Of a stretch of 64,000 nucleotides of DNA, positions 10,176-21,724 are shown in pieces. Numbering within the stretch: position 1 is the stretch's first letter; every line of letters starts with the position of its first letter. Under the pieces are notes generated by a model, which saw only the letters and a list, made by a program, of their open reading frames with translations, was not told the DNA's origin and did not search any database. This DNA comes from Takifugu bimaculatus. Lineage: Eukaryota > Chordata > Actinopteri > Tetraodontiformes > Tetraodontidae. The stretch covers positions 6,398,610 through 6,462,609 of the forward strand of contig CP034975.1 of the NCBI GenBank assembly GCA_004026145.2. Reading direction: 5' to 3'. A program made the position numbers and the translations under genes.

Positions 10176-12200
10176 TTGACTTCAGCAAAAGTAGCTTTAA
10201 GAATTATAATCCCCATAAAAATAACCCCATTTAACAGCCTCCTGCTTGTTTTTCTCCCAAATCTCTTTTCCTCTGACTTTCTCAGGCTGACACTGATTAA
10301 TTCTCTGGCAGGAACAACCATTAAACATTAACCAGAGCACGCTCGCTTCACTCGGCAGTGTCACTATGTGGGACTTTCAAAAGCAACATGGAGGTTCAAG
10401 GGGCAGAATGTACCACAGGCAACACGCGGTCCCCTTATGGATCAGCGTGCTATTGAAGTGCACTGATCAGGTGACACATTTAAGGACCGTCAGACGTTTG
10501 ATTATCAGTCACGCTAGACTGCAGAGGCAGGACGGCAGTTCAGGAAGAATAAAAGCTCCAGATTTTCACTGGTTTCACCGCCTTTGGTTGACATAATAAC
10601 CTTGACCCTGCGACCTCCCCCCATCTGTAAATCTCTTTATCTCCGAGGGACCATTTAACGCTTCCGACGCTTATCATCAAGCTACGTTTCTATATGGTGC
10701 TATGACCGAATAAACAGGAGTCACAGCAGACAAGGGGTGTGTGTGTGTGTGTGTTAACACAACACAACTGCGTCAGAAACATTGAGCAACAATAACCTGT
10801 TGACATTGCTTTAAACATTTGATCGTCAACTCCAAGCAGTTATTTGTTGTTCACAGTTGTGACATACTGATCTTATCACTGCAAACTCTCCTCGGGACAA
10901 AACCAGCTGCTTCGGTTTTCAGAAACAATAATTGACTTGTTTTGATTCGCCGCCGAAATGTGGGGGAACAAACTCGTTCACGTGACTTTTAAGGTCACAG
11001 TTTTAAAAATATGTTTAGCAAGAGCTTCGTTGTGACCTACATTTCACATCTTAGAGTGCTATAAATCAACTAAATAGTTATTAAAATGTATCAAAAATAA
11101 GTCTGAATTGTTTTCTTAAAGAATATAACTAAACTGATGAGTTAACTTTTTTGTGAGTTACACATTACGTTGATAATAATGTTGAATGAACAATCTAGAA
11201 TCTCTTCATGCAACAACAAAAAAAAATCACAAGTCAGTTAAATCATCACATATTGATGCTTAATGTCACATAAATAAATAAAAACTGTTTATGAGAAATC
11301 CAGATTTCTCCAGCCTTAACTAAAATTAAAAAAAACTAGACTTACTAGTGATAAACGTTTAACAGTTGCTAGATAATATTTAATCTCAATTCATTCATCC
11401 CAATCAATGAATTCAGGCGGTAACATGAAAGGCAGCGTAAAACATTAGGTTGATTTTGATTGGCTGCTTGAAGCTTGGGCCTCCGTGATTGGTCCGTTAG
11501 ACGGTGTATCTGCTGCGCATGCGCAGAAGCGACCGCTACTGTTAGCAGTTCTCTTGTGTAGCTTCCACTTAGCTACCATTTAGTTTCGCTTTTCAGTGTG
11601 CGTGTTCTCTATTTAACTATTACTGAACCGACTGAAACTTTATTTATCATTTATTTAAACTAATTTGTGGTCGTCAGTCGGTACACGGGACCTTTTACCG
11701 AAGTCCACGAGCAGGAAGGAAACGGGAAACCGAACGGAAATGACGTACAGAGGAGAATGAAACCAATCACAGCGTTCGTCCAGCCTCCCTGCTGGGCCTT
11801 AGGCGGACTCCTAATGTAGAACCTTTTACCGAGTTTACTGAAGACTGTTGCAGGGCGAAAATAGACACATGTAAAAGAAATAAATCAAGACTACTTATTC
11901 GAAATTGGAGATTAACTTGCAAATGATCAATGTTATATTCATGTCCGCACTGTGTTCTGCATTATAGGCCGTACATGGGTACAGCAAAGTAACAGCAACA
12001 AGCAACATTATCTTATCAGCCGATTACAAGTGACGTCAAACATCCTACTTATCTCCAAACTGAGATAGCTGAGGGTTTTTTTTTTAAAAAAAAAAAGCAG
12101 GATGGTTGACCAACGCTACAGCGACACCTGCCGGGCGAGAGCCCAAATCACATCTTTTGGTCAGCTTTCATAATCATATTGAAGGCACATTCAAAGATAA
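10176..12200. other. Intergenic between g6pc copy 2 and psme3 3' end
   Basis: It is AT-rich and has no coding sequence I can recognise. It contains a short GT run (10735-10753), the promoter-like cluster described separately at 11459-11525, and a T12/A11 foldback near 12078-12100. A 12-base string ACCTTTTACCGA occurs twice (about 11690 and 11821). Confidence 0.5.
11459..11525. promoter_or_regulatory. Promoter-like cluster: two inverted CCAAT boxes and an NRF1 palindrome
   Basis: ATTGG occurs at 11459-11463 and 11488-11492, and TGCGCATGCGCA, the perfect NRF1 consensus palindrome, at 11514-11525. The same NRF1 palindrome occurs in the psme3/nbr1 spacer. The three sites fall within 67 bp, a layout typical of housekeeping promoters, yet no gene begins here that I can see. 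Its direction and target are unknown. Confidence 0.4.
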
Positions 12201-12630
12201 AGGCCATGAAGTGTTTTATTTAAATGAATGAATGTCTCATGTAGAAGATGTTTTGGTGACTCTAATGAGTCGGTGAGAATTAACCCACTTTTTAAGACAA
12301 ATGAAGCACTGTCACAAAGATCTGAGGACAAAAGTTTAATTAAAATTAAAAAATACATAGCGCTTCTTGTCTGCGAGATGTCTCCCTGTTTTCTGAGAGA
12401 ATGTTTGTGTTTTCAAAGGGTTTAAAACAACCAAAAGAATATTTTACAATAAAAAAACGGTGTCCATTAATGGATGCTATGCTGCCGTCTGTCTGAGGCT
12501 GATCACGATTGTTTTGATGAGGATGATGGTCTACACGTCGTCCTGCAGGCCAGAGCTGGACCGCTGCAAATGTCGGTGGCAGGAAGGTGACACAGGTGGG
12601 GGGGCGGAGTCTGAGAAGGCCGAGCGAACA
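12201..12630 (-). other. 3'UTR of psme3 with polyadenylation signal
   Basis: Plus-strand TTTATT at 12215-12220 is AATAAA on the minus strand, about 410 nt after the psme3 stop (12631-12633). Confidence 0.55.
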
Positions 12631-14759
12631 TCAGTACAAGGCGTCGGCGTTACTGCTCCGAGGCCTCTTGATCTTCTCGATGTTCTTCAGGATCATGTCG
12701 TGTAACGTTACCTTCGCCGGAGGAAAAAAATTAATGAGCGGGAAATTCTTCGTCGAACAACCTCGCGTCCCCCTTAACGACCGACGACGAAACAAAGACT
12801 TACATATTGGTTTCGGAGCTCGGAAACTATGATCTTCAAACTGATGTATTCCTTCTCATCAATCTCTGTTACTGTGCGCCGATAGTCCTCCTAAAAAGCC
12901 CAAAATCTCACTTTAGACGTGTACTTAAAATACAAACCATAGTAAATAAGCAGCAATTAAAATAGGCAGAAAATGAGGAGATTTTTAAGTATCTGAGCGA
13001 TAAACGGAGTTTCTAAAGGAGAGTGACGCGTCACCGCTGGCTAGAATCATTTTGTTCTCAGTGATCTTAAAGCTGAACGTCCTGTAAGAAAATACTCACC
13101 ACATGTGGGTATTTCGCTATTTTGGAAACCAGCTTTGCCCTTGTGATATAATATCTACAAACAGACAGATTTGAGATGCAAATGTGTTTAAAAGGGTGCA
13201 GAAACAGCTGGGTGATACCGATAAACACGTGTTGACAATCACCTCGATATCTGGTCGAGGTAAGAAGCTGCTTCTCCTTCCACCGTTCTGAGTTCAGCTA
13301 CCGTCTCCTCCTGGATGGACACCCCAAAGTTGTTGCCGTCCTCTATTCTGGGGATGAGCAGCTGAACCCACATTTTGACCTGCAAAAGAGAAGAAAGCAG
13401 TTTGAATGAGCGTTGAATGACAAGTCACAAGTTACAGAAACCCTCTTCAGTGGCTGATCAGAGTTGCAACTGCACCGTGTTACATTTCTCTATAAGTGTC
13501 CTAATCTCTGGTTTGACCTTTTCAATAAGGTCGACAAGGTTTGCGTTGCTCTTCATCATCCCACCAGGCATGACAAAGACCTTAGTGCCACCCACTGATA
13601 AAACAGATTCAGGATGGTTAAGGTTAGAAAGCTTCAGGATGCACCGTGAATGTTTTAAAGCCACTCTTATGACCTAATATGAATGCACTTACCCATGTCC
13701 TCCCCACCTCCATCTTCCAGCTTTCTCTTTTTGGCATTCTGCTACAAAACAGAATAAAATAGCTTACCTCCTCTACACCACTGCATAAATGTCTTAAGAT
13801 TGAATTCAGCTTTCTGTCTCACTGTTTCTAGTCCATCGTGTAGGTGTGGGACCAGGATGGGGTCTGGAACCGTCAGATTAATCTCTGAATGGATGTCCTT
13901 CAGCTCAGTTATGTTAATGGCTGGATCCTGGAAAGGAAAAAACACAGAACACTCTGCTCAGTCCCTGAATTATCCTGGTACCAACCAAACCAGCACCCTA
14001 CATGTAGTTACGACCCTCTCCAAACACGACATGTACATATTTAAATTAATCCCATCATCATTTGGCAATCAAACCTTATAACTGACCTTAAGAAAGGCAT
14101 CAAGTTCCAGCAACTTCTTTGGGAAAAAATTTGCAACTAGATCCTCTGCCTGAAAAGAAAACAGACTTTATTTTAATAAAAGAACCCCCCAGCTGAGACA
14201 GGAGCCTGTGTAGCAGCATATAATCACTTATAGTGGAACTTACTTCTGAAGTTATACGTTCCCTGAATGCATCAACCTGGAAACCCACAGAACATCAATT
14301 AAAAGATTAAAAGCAAGGAGAGAATGCTTTATTCTTTGCAGTCGGATATCTTTTGTTTTAAAAGAAAGTGACCTGGCTTTTTTGGAGAAAAGGCTACATC
14401 AGTTACCATGACGGTTTGGCGGCGGACGCAAATTTAGCAGCTAAGGCCTTTTGATCGTACCAACTACCTGTTACCTACACACGTTTCGATGGGACACAAA
14501 CTTCAGACAACACCTTCAAGCTTAATGTGAAGGCGACACTTGATTCGTGGGAAGGATTACGGGTGTAAAGTCTCAGGCGGGAAAGAAGCCGGTTCACCTG
14601 CAGCTAATCGCTATTGGCTAATAGCTTCATGCTAGAAAACGTGGCTAACATGCTAACGGGCGAATGGCAACAACACGTCATGGCACCTGGACCGGTGTTT
14701 CAAAAGAGGAGCATTACCTTGGTTTTAATTTCGCTGTCCACCTTGAGGAGTGAAGACAT
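12631..14759 (-). CDS. psme3: Proteasome activator complex subunit 3 (PA28-gamma / REG-gamma)
   Basis: It forms the nuclear 11S activator ring that caps the 20S proteasome and promotes ubiquitin-independent degradation. Ten coding exons, minus strand in transcript order: 14759-14718, 14276-14244, 14149-14087, 13927-13823, 13741-13693, 13594-13476, 13379-13243, 13154-13100, 12890-12804, 12711-12631. Phases chain without a break, giving 256 aa (human 254). The N-terminus MSSLLKVDSEIKTK and the segments FVMPGGMMKSN, VQLLIPRIEDGNNFGVSIQE (the activation loop region) and VSKIAKYPHVEDYRRTV are nearly identical to PSME3. The C-terminus SNADALY matches the family's proteasome-docking tail. The start of exon 5 is ambiguous by three bases (TAG|CAG|AAT). 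The homolog-specific insert KKRKLEDGGGED is lysine/acid rich, consistent with the nuclear-localising region. It is head-to-head with nbr1. Confidence 0.96.
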
Positions 14760-15041
14760 TTTACGTGATCAAAAATGCTAAGAACGTTTGTCCCAACAGC
14801 ATTAATTTTTCCTGAAAACGTGTGGCTTTTTAATTGACAGCCACACTCGGGAGCTTAAAGATGACGTCAATGACGCGACGGACCCGGGCGGCGGGCGGTT
14901 TGCGCATGCGCAGAAAACGTCACCGTATTTTTCCAGACGCAGCTGACGATGTAAACAAGAGAAGACAGTCGAGGGCAGCAGGGATCGAATCGGCCGGTAC
15001 AGCCGTAAATGACAACTGTTCCGTACTCTTAAACAGCTGAC
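14760..15041. promoter_or_regulatory. Bidirectional promoter region of psme3 and nbr1
   Basis: The two start codons are 282 bp apart and point away from each other. The spacer holds a full CRE (TGACGTCA, 14862-14869) and an NRF1 palindrome (TGCGCATGCGCA, 14901-14912) in GC-rich sequence without a TATA box. This is the layout of a CpG-type bidirectional housekeeping promoter; the 5'UTR lengths cannot be fixed from sequence. Confidence 0.65.
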
Positions 15042-17448
15042 ATGGGTCTGCCTGTCACCATTAAAGTCAATTTCCGGGGGAACGTGAAGAGATTTCTGGC
15101 CCAAGATTTGGATAAACTGGAGTGGGAATCCGTGGAAGCCTGGGTAAGCTGCTAGCCGAGTGCGTTGGCTAAACGCTGGCGCAGTTAGGTGAAAAGCAGG
15201 CCCAGACGTGGCCTACGCACGCCAGCACCAGAACACGCACAGGACAGGGAAACCTGTGCGATCAGGGGGTCGTGCGTGGGAATGTGCACGGCAGACGGGT
15301 CACGGGTTCCCGTCCCGGGTTTGCACCGGATGTGGGGGCTTTTGGGGGTTCACGTGTTGGGGAAGTTTGGTCGTTTCTGGCCAAAGATCAGGTTAATTCT
15401 GCAATGACTGATATTCTGAACACTTTTTGCAGATTAAAGCCTCTTTTGGTATCAACCATTTTCAAGTCAAGTACTTTGATGAAGATAACGAAGAGGTAAA
15501 ACTTAAAATTAATGGCTTGTCTGTTTTAAATGGACCTTTTTCCTGATCTAATCTTATTCCTTTTTGCTTTTTTAATTTTTAATTTTTTTTAGATCTGCAT
15601 AAACAGTCAAGGTGAGGAAAAATACGACCGTCACACTGTTGGTGTAACCGTCAAATGTTAAATATCCCATTATTCACGTCACATTATTGTGTTTCAGATG
15701 AATATGAAGAAGCCATCAAGGTAAGCGACCGCCGCATAAGGTCAAAGTTAGCAGGAATAAGTGCTTTCTGATAAACTAGCAATTACCACTGAAGTAGCAT
15801 GTGGATAAACAGTGAGAGGAGTAGCATGTAGCATAAAGGTTATGAGTTTCCAGAGCAACAAAATGTGACAATAGTGTTCAGATGGCACTTTTATGACAGC
15901 TAACCCATCAATAACTCTGCCGTAGAGCGCCGAGAAGCAGGGCAACCAGTTACACATGAACGTGTACAAGATGAAAGGGTCAGGCGTGCGGCGGTCCGCT
16001 GAAGACTGAGGTGAAGGAGCTGAAAGGAGACCTCCGGCCCGCTCCTCCGTACCCCTCACGGGTCAAGACGGTGGACAAGGGCACGCAGGTCACCCCGGAG
16101 AGGGAAGCTGTAAGGAGCCAAACGCACCCTCGTGCGCTCAGCTTGTCCCCTCTTAAAACCTTTTATTCAGTTCTGACGTGTTTTGCCGCAGGTGGCGGTC
16201 AAGGACACCAAGGGCAGCAAACCCGAAGACGAGCCGCCTCCCATGTGGTTCCGGTCCTACATGGAGAAGGTGGAGTTGAACTCTTTAACTGAGGAATTAT
16301 TCTCTCGGGACTTGGAGGCACATTCCGAAGCCTAATACGTGTTTCTCTAGTTCAAAGACGAGGTGGTGAAAGAGGTAGTGGAGAGGATGTGCAGCGACTT
16401 CTCCGGCCAGTGTTGCACTCACAAATCTCCTGATGGGAACCTAGAAGCCGCCAGCGGCGCCGGCGGCGGCGGCGTTATGGGCCCCCTGCCGGGTCCTTCC
16501 ACCTCCAACGGATCCCTCGGCTACACCCCCAACTGCAGCAGCTGCCACAAACTCACCTCTGACGGCGCCTACAAGTGCAGGTTGGCGTCCGCTTTTGGAC
16601 CCGGAGTCTTGTTCTCGGCTGACGGCGTCCGTGTCCCCCTCGCCTCTGATGTTCTGACCGCTCTCTCCCCCCAGCGTGTGCCCGTCCTGCATCCTGTGTG
16701 AGATGTGCAGACACAGCCACGACCCCAGCCACAACCTCGTGAGAACCAAGACGCCTCTGTCCATCCCCGAGCACGGAATGTCGGGAGAGCTGAGGTAAAC
16801 TCCGGGGAGGCGCGTCGAGGCGTTCGCGGTCGCCGCGACAGCGACAGTGACGGGAATGATCCTTTTGTTTTTCGCCGACAGGTTTCCGAGGCGAGGAGAC
16901 AGGACCGTTCGGAAAGCGGAGCGGCAGCGGCTCAAAGCTGAAAGGAGGCAGCTGAGAGCCGAAGTGAAAGAAATCAAGAAAAAACTGAGACTGGAGAAGA
17001 GGGGGCTGCAGTGGAGCGGGCCCTCTACCTCAGGCAGAGCCAACCTGGCGAACATGGCCTCAGCGTCCACCCAGGTTCCGGCCTTGCCCCCCTCTACTGC
17101 CTCAGACAGAGCCTCAGGTCCGGCCCCAGCCCAAGGCCCCATCCCCGCCCCGGTCCCTGATCCCCAGGCGTCTAGTCCAGAGTAAGCGCCACCTCGGATG
17201 GGCGTCCGTCTGTGCTGGGTACCTCAAAACCCAGTTGGGATGCAATAAAGTCTTTTTTTTTTTTTTTTTTTTTTTTTCCTCCCCCAAGACGAGAAATCAA
17301 ATATGGCATCTTTGTAATCTAGTCTGTGTGAGTGTGTCGCTGGCTGCTCTGGGGTGGTGGAAAATGTTGGAACTACCTCAATGTGAAAACTGCTGCTGCT
17401 TCATAGATTTTCTAAGAAATTTTGATTTCGAGCTGCAAAAACAAAACA

Positions 17449-17479
<31 letters not shown>

Positions 17480-17941
17480 TCTGGGGTCCTGCTTTTTTTG
17501 ATGGGGTTTTATCAGAAACCAGGGCTGTTTTCAACAATGCTCTGTACACTTGAAACTAGGGGTCCCGGGGTCTCGCACACCTCCTTGGTGCCCACTATGG
17601 CTGCCTTGTTTCTGGACGAAAATCTGCCGGACGGCACCCGTCTGGAGCCCGGAACCAAGTTCATCAAATACTGGAAGATGAGGAACTCGGGAACTATCAG
17701 CTGGACCTCAGAGACTAAGGTACCCCTCCCACCCTTTGAGAGGAGAGGCCGCACTCTCTTTTGCTCCTCTCCCACCCTGCTTCGCTACCACTCTGAGCCC
17801 CCCCAGCTCTACTTATCCACTAACACCAGCTAAGTTTTCCAACCTAATCCGACTAATGTTTGTCTGAGACATTTATTATTATTCCTATTATTTCTAAAGT
17901 CAGTTTAATTGGTCATGTCCTTTAAGTTCTCACGTCCTCGT

Positions 17942-17972
<31 letters not shown>

Positions 17973-18134
17973 AGCGGGTTGGTGGTGGTTTACTGGTCCT
18001 CTGGTGTGTGTAAGCGCTCGAGGGTTGAAATTCAGGACGTCTACGCCGTCGCACGGAACCGCACGGCAGCGACTGATCCCCATACTCACCTTTTTTTTAG
18101 CAGTTAAAGGGAAAGTTCAAGCAGACATTCCTAA

Positions 18135-18175
<41 letters not shown>

Positions 18176-21045
18176 GGCTGCATGTCGTCCTCCCCGTGTC
18201 TTTTTTCGCACGTGTATTCCCACGTTTTTTGTTTTGTTCTGTGTATGTCGTGTACGTGCGCCCAGCTGACGTTCATGTGGGGGAACCTGGGCCTGGCGTC
18301 CGAGGAGAGGAGGGAGGTGCCGGTCCCCTCGCTGCTGCCCGGACAGGTGGGCGTGGTCAGCGTGGCCTTTGTCGCTCCGGGGCTGGAGGGGACGTACACC
18401 TCCCACTGGCGACTGGCGCACTGCGGGTGTCAGTTCGGCCCGCGCGTGTGGTGCAGCATCGTGGTGGAGCGGGGCAGCGGCCGCGGCGCCCTCGGGCATC
18501 AGAGCAAACGACGGGCAAGTCTGCAGAACATCAGCTGTTGATATTTGGTAGCGTTGCTGTTGGAAACGCCTGCGCTCGCGGGGCGGCGCCGCGCGACATT
18601 CCTTTGACATACGCAGAAGCTTCCATTTAACTTTGACGGGTAAAACTGTGATAACAATTAAAAGAAAAGGACAAAAATGGAGAAAGTTCATTAATTAAGT
18701 TCCCCAACAAATGTCTCCATTTGACTGGTGTGGAACATCTCGCTGATCATTTATTCAGAACGTAGACGCGACAGATTAAATGTCAGGATTAGTGGGATTA
18801 GAAGATCGGAAGTGTTTGAATCCGCAGGGAAGCGCGAGTCTCCGCGGTGACTCTGTGTTCTGGTGTGCTTCAGAAGGAGGAGGTGAGGTCTTTGGTGAAG
18901 GAAAAGAGGTCCAAAGATGGCCTCTTTGACCTGTCTGTGGACCTGAACCATGACGACTTCTACTTCCCCTCCGTGGAACTGCTGACCGCACAGGTGCGTC
19001 CCCGGAATCACACCGAAACGGGAATCTGCTCAGCTAAAAAGGAATTCTATCTGCTCCGCTTTTAGGATCTTCTCTCCTTTGAACTGCTGGATATAAACAT
19101 CGTGCAGGAGCTGGAGAAGGTTCCCACTAACACCCCCGAGGGTAAGCACAGGTTCCCTTTGACCACATCAGGATCAGATGAGGATGAAACCCGGTTTATA
19201 GGCCAGCGGGTCGCCATTAAAATGCTGCGCCGTTGCCTGATTCCTAGATTTGACCCCCTGCATATCTCCGCTGCCCCACGAGGCGCCGCCGTTCTCGCAG
19301 CTGAAGGACGAGGCCGAGGTCCCGGGGGTCACGAAGCTCTTCGGTAAGCTGGACGGTTTCTGCCCTCGCCACGTGAACGCGCCTCATCCTCCATCTTGTT
19401 TATCATCCGCCGCCCCCAGGACTCAAACTGAGGCCGCGGACGGAGCCGCGGACGGAGCCGCCTCTGACCCTGGAGGAGGACCGGGAGGAGGAGATCAGCG
19501 GGGCCCAGTTCCTCTGCGAGACCGTGATGCGCTCCCTCACCTTGGAGGAAGCCCCCGACCACAGACCCCTGCGCAGGACCCAGCACAGCAGCCACAGACC
19601 ACAGGGTGAACGGCGCCCGCTTCCCCGCCACGCCGCGTCTCTTTGTCCGCTGCGTGACTCGCTCACGCGTTCTATATTCCCGTTTCACCCTCTAGTCGTC
19701 TCCCGCGGGCCCAGCTTCTGTTCGGAGCGAGCTGAAGCAGAAGCAGCGCCGGAGGAAAAGGAGGAAGTTTGTGCCGTTAAGCTTGAGAGTATAGCCGTGG
19801 CCCAAAGCCCCGGGCGGAGACGGGAAGAGGACGGGAAGCCCGGTGAGTGATTCTAAGCTTGTCGTTGTCCTTTATTTCCTGCTCCTTCGGAACGTTTTTG
19901 TGACTGGAGTTCTTTTTATTCTTGGAGATCTTTTACAGGACCCAGCGAAGGAAAGTCCCCCGGATGACAAGGAGGAGGACAACGTGGTGACCCTAGATGT
20001 CATCCAACACACGAGGAACGCCCACGAGGAGGGGCCAACCAGAGGAGAAGACTGGGAGGAGGTGAGGTCAATTCATCGGAATATTCTCGTAAAATCCGTT
20101 CATGCGGGAAAAACGTCCTCCCCCCGTGTCTCAGGTCAGCAGCCAGGCCTCCTCCGTCTCCTCCTGCGATGATTACATCATCCTCCCAGACTGCTTTGAC
20201 ACCAGCCGTCCTCTTGGCGAGTCCGTGCACGTGGCGCCTCCCGCCACCGTGACGTCAGCAGACAGCCCACAGGAGGGGGAGGACGGGACGGGAGGAGGAC
20301 GACCCGACCTTGACGGCCCAGAGGGGGGGCGAGGAGCAGCGGGAGGAGGCGCTGGAGGAGGAGTCGTCGGAGAAGACGTGGCCTCCAGCCGCCCCCCCAG
20401 GCAGCGGCAGCGTGAACCAGCTCCTGTGCACCTCCCAGACCCTGGACACGGTGATGCTCACCCCTGAAGTGGCCCCTGCTCCGGCGCTGCCCCCCGTCCC
20501 CCTGCTGTCCCCGCCGGCCCTCTACTCCCCCAGGTTAGAAACGGCCCATCGGGCCGCTGCGATTCTCCCCGTTAAAACGAGTCGTCGGTAACCTTTGACC
20601 CGCTGACCCTCGTCCCAGGTCCGAGGCGCTGTACCTGGCCGAAGACCCCAGCCCCCCTGCCTGCGACCCGTACGACCCGCGCCCTCCCCGGGTCCATCTC
20701 AACGGTACGTGCACGTGCCCGCGCCATCTGAAGCGTTGCGTAACAGCTCAGTCAGGTCTGAGGTCATTGAACCTCGGCGTTGCCTCGCACCCCTGCGTGA
20801 TCCGTCCACACTTTCGGTCCCCCCCCCCGTCGGGGTAAAAGCAGGAAGTTGCCGCTTCAGCAGAACGTTGTTCTTCCTCACGTGTCATTACAGAATGTTA
20901 CATTTCCTGTTTTGGTTTGTCTGCATGCCAGTTTCTTCTGGACTGTCACGATCAGCTGGTTCAGCATCCAGTGCCTTTGAGACATACACCCCCAGGCCCA
21001 GCAACGCTCTGCAGCTGAGGTGCACACACACACGCACACACGCAC

Positions 21046-21103
<58 letters not shown>

Positions 21104-21724
21104 CTGTGCGTTGCGTAACCCTTCTCGTCACTGTCGTTTCCAGGGGCCAGGGAGGCATCAGAGAGGGACTCGTTAAGGGGGCCCTTTCTGTGGCGGCGTC
21201 CGCATACAAGGCTCTCTTCACCGGACCAAACTGCTCGGTGCAGGTGGGTTCTCCAATCGGAAGAACCGGAGTAGAACCGCTGCTCCCTGGCAGAGCCGGT
21301 CGAGGTGGTTCGCGCCTCGTCAGCTGAACGCGGAACTCGGTGGCCAGCATTCTGCCGCATTTTGTCGTAAACGTTTTAACGAGGCGATAAAAGGCCACAT
21401 AAAAGCGGGTCAGCTGTTGAGATCACATGACTCACACCTGCTGCTGACCTCCAGCAGGAACCACCTGATGGAGGCCCAACTCCTGATGGGTCAGAAGTCC
21501 TCCATCTCTTGTCTCTTTCCTTGTTTCTGCAGCAGGGCATCGACCTGGGCGCCAAGCAGGACCCTTCCATGATGGCCATGCTCCTGGAGATGGGCTTCAG
21601 AGACCAGCGGCTGAACCAGCAGCTGCTGAAGAAGCACAGCTACAGCCTGCTGCACACCGTCAACGAGCTGGTGCAGATGGCCGAGGAGCGGCAGAGCAAG
21701 GCCGGCGGCGCGCAGCCGCACTGA
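15042..21724 (+). CDS. nbr1: NBR1 autophagy cargo receptor
   Basis: It is a selective-autophagy receptor that binds ubiquitin and ATG8 proteins. Exons: 15042-15143, 15433-15495, 15593-15611, 15698-15720, 15926-16109, 16192-16269, 16351-16580, 16675-16794, 16882-17181, 17560-17719, 18266-18514, 18874-18993, 19066-19141, 19248-19343, 19420-19605, 19696-19842, 19946-20061, 20135-20533, 20619-20704, 20932-21019, 21144-21243, 21533-21724. Domains in order: PB1 (FRGNVKRF; DEDNEE acidic OPCA), ZZ zinc finger (CSSC...CPSC...CEMC...H), coiled coil (KAERQRLKAERRQ), four-tryptophan domain (ENLPDGTRLEPGTKF to HWRLAH), LIR (DDYIILPDCFD), amphipathic helix (LVKGALSVAASAYKALF), UBA (MLLEMGF). The chain is 1043 aa if one extra base is discounted in exon 5 (about 15975-16000) and one in exon 18 (about 20270-20300); as written both frames break. 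One intron uses a GC donor (18515). Confidence 0.95.
16497..16760 (+). other. nbr1: ZZ-type zinc finger coding region of nbr1
   Basis: The finger is split by the intron 16581-16674. Cysteine pairs are visible as CSSC, then YKCSVCPSC, then CEMCRHSHDPSHN, which align with the human NBR1 ZZ ligands. The exon boundary falls in the codon after the YKC cysteine. Confidence 0.8.
17244..17277 (+). promoter_or_regulatory. Intronic AATAAA plus long T run in nbr1 intron 9
   Basis: AATAAA at 17244-17249 is followed directly by a T run to about 17277. The preceding exon, if not spliced, reaches an in-frame TAA that overlaps the donor (GA|GTAAGC at 17182). The combination could act as an intronic polyadenylation site. 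Confidence 0.4.
17456..17479 (+). repeat. (GA)n microsatellite in nbr1 intron 9
   Basis: About eleven AG units follow an A-run, about 80 bp before the next exon at 17560. Confidence 0.9.
17946..18172 (+). repeat. Two (GT)n microsatellites in nbr1 intron 10
   Basis: GT runs lie at about 17946-17972 and 18137-18172 within the intron before the four-tryptophan exon. Confidence 0.9.
21020..21143 (+). repeat. 124-bp nbr1 intron made mostly of (CA)n
   Basis: The intron begins GTGCACACAC and is almost pure CA with a few CG interruptions up to 21101. The 5' splice site is therefore embedded in the repeat. The acceptor is TTTCCAG ending at 21143. Confidence 0.85.

Noticed and set aside
16441..17142. 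233-codon minus-strand ORF
   Set aside because: It is antisense to the nbr1 ZZ and coiled-coil exons, which have clear homology.
19921..19946. Apparent frame break between nbr1 exons 16 and 17
   Set aside because: Using the acceptor CCCAG ending at 19945, rather than TACAG ending at 19938, restores the phase without an indel, so it was not counted as a lesion.
20888..21398. Minus-strand ORFs with alternating Cys-Val runs
   Set aside because: They are translations of the (CA)n array in the nbr1 intron.
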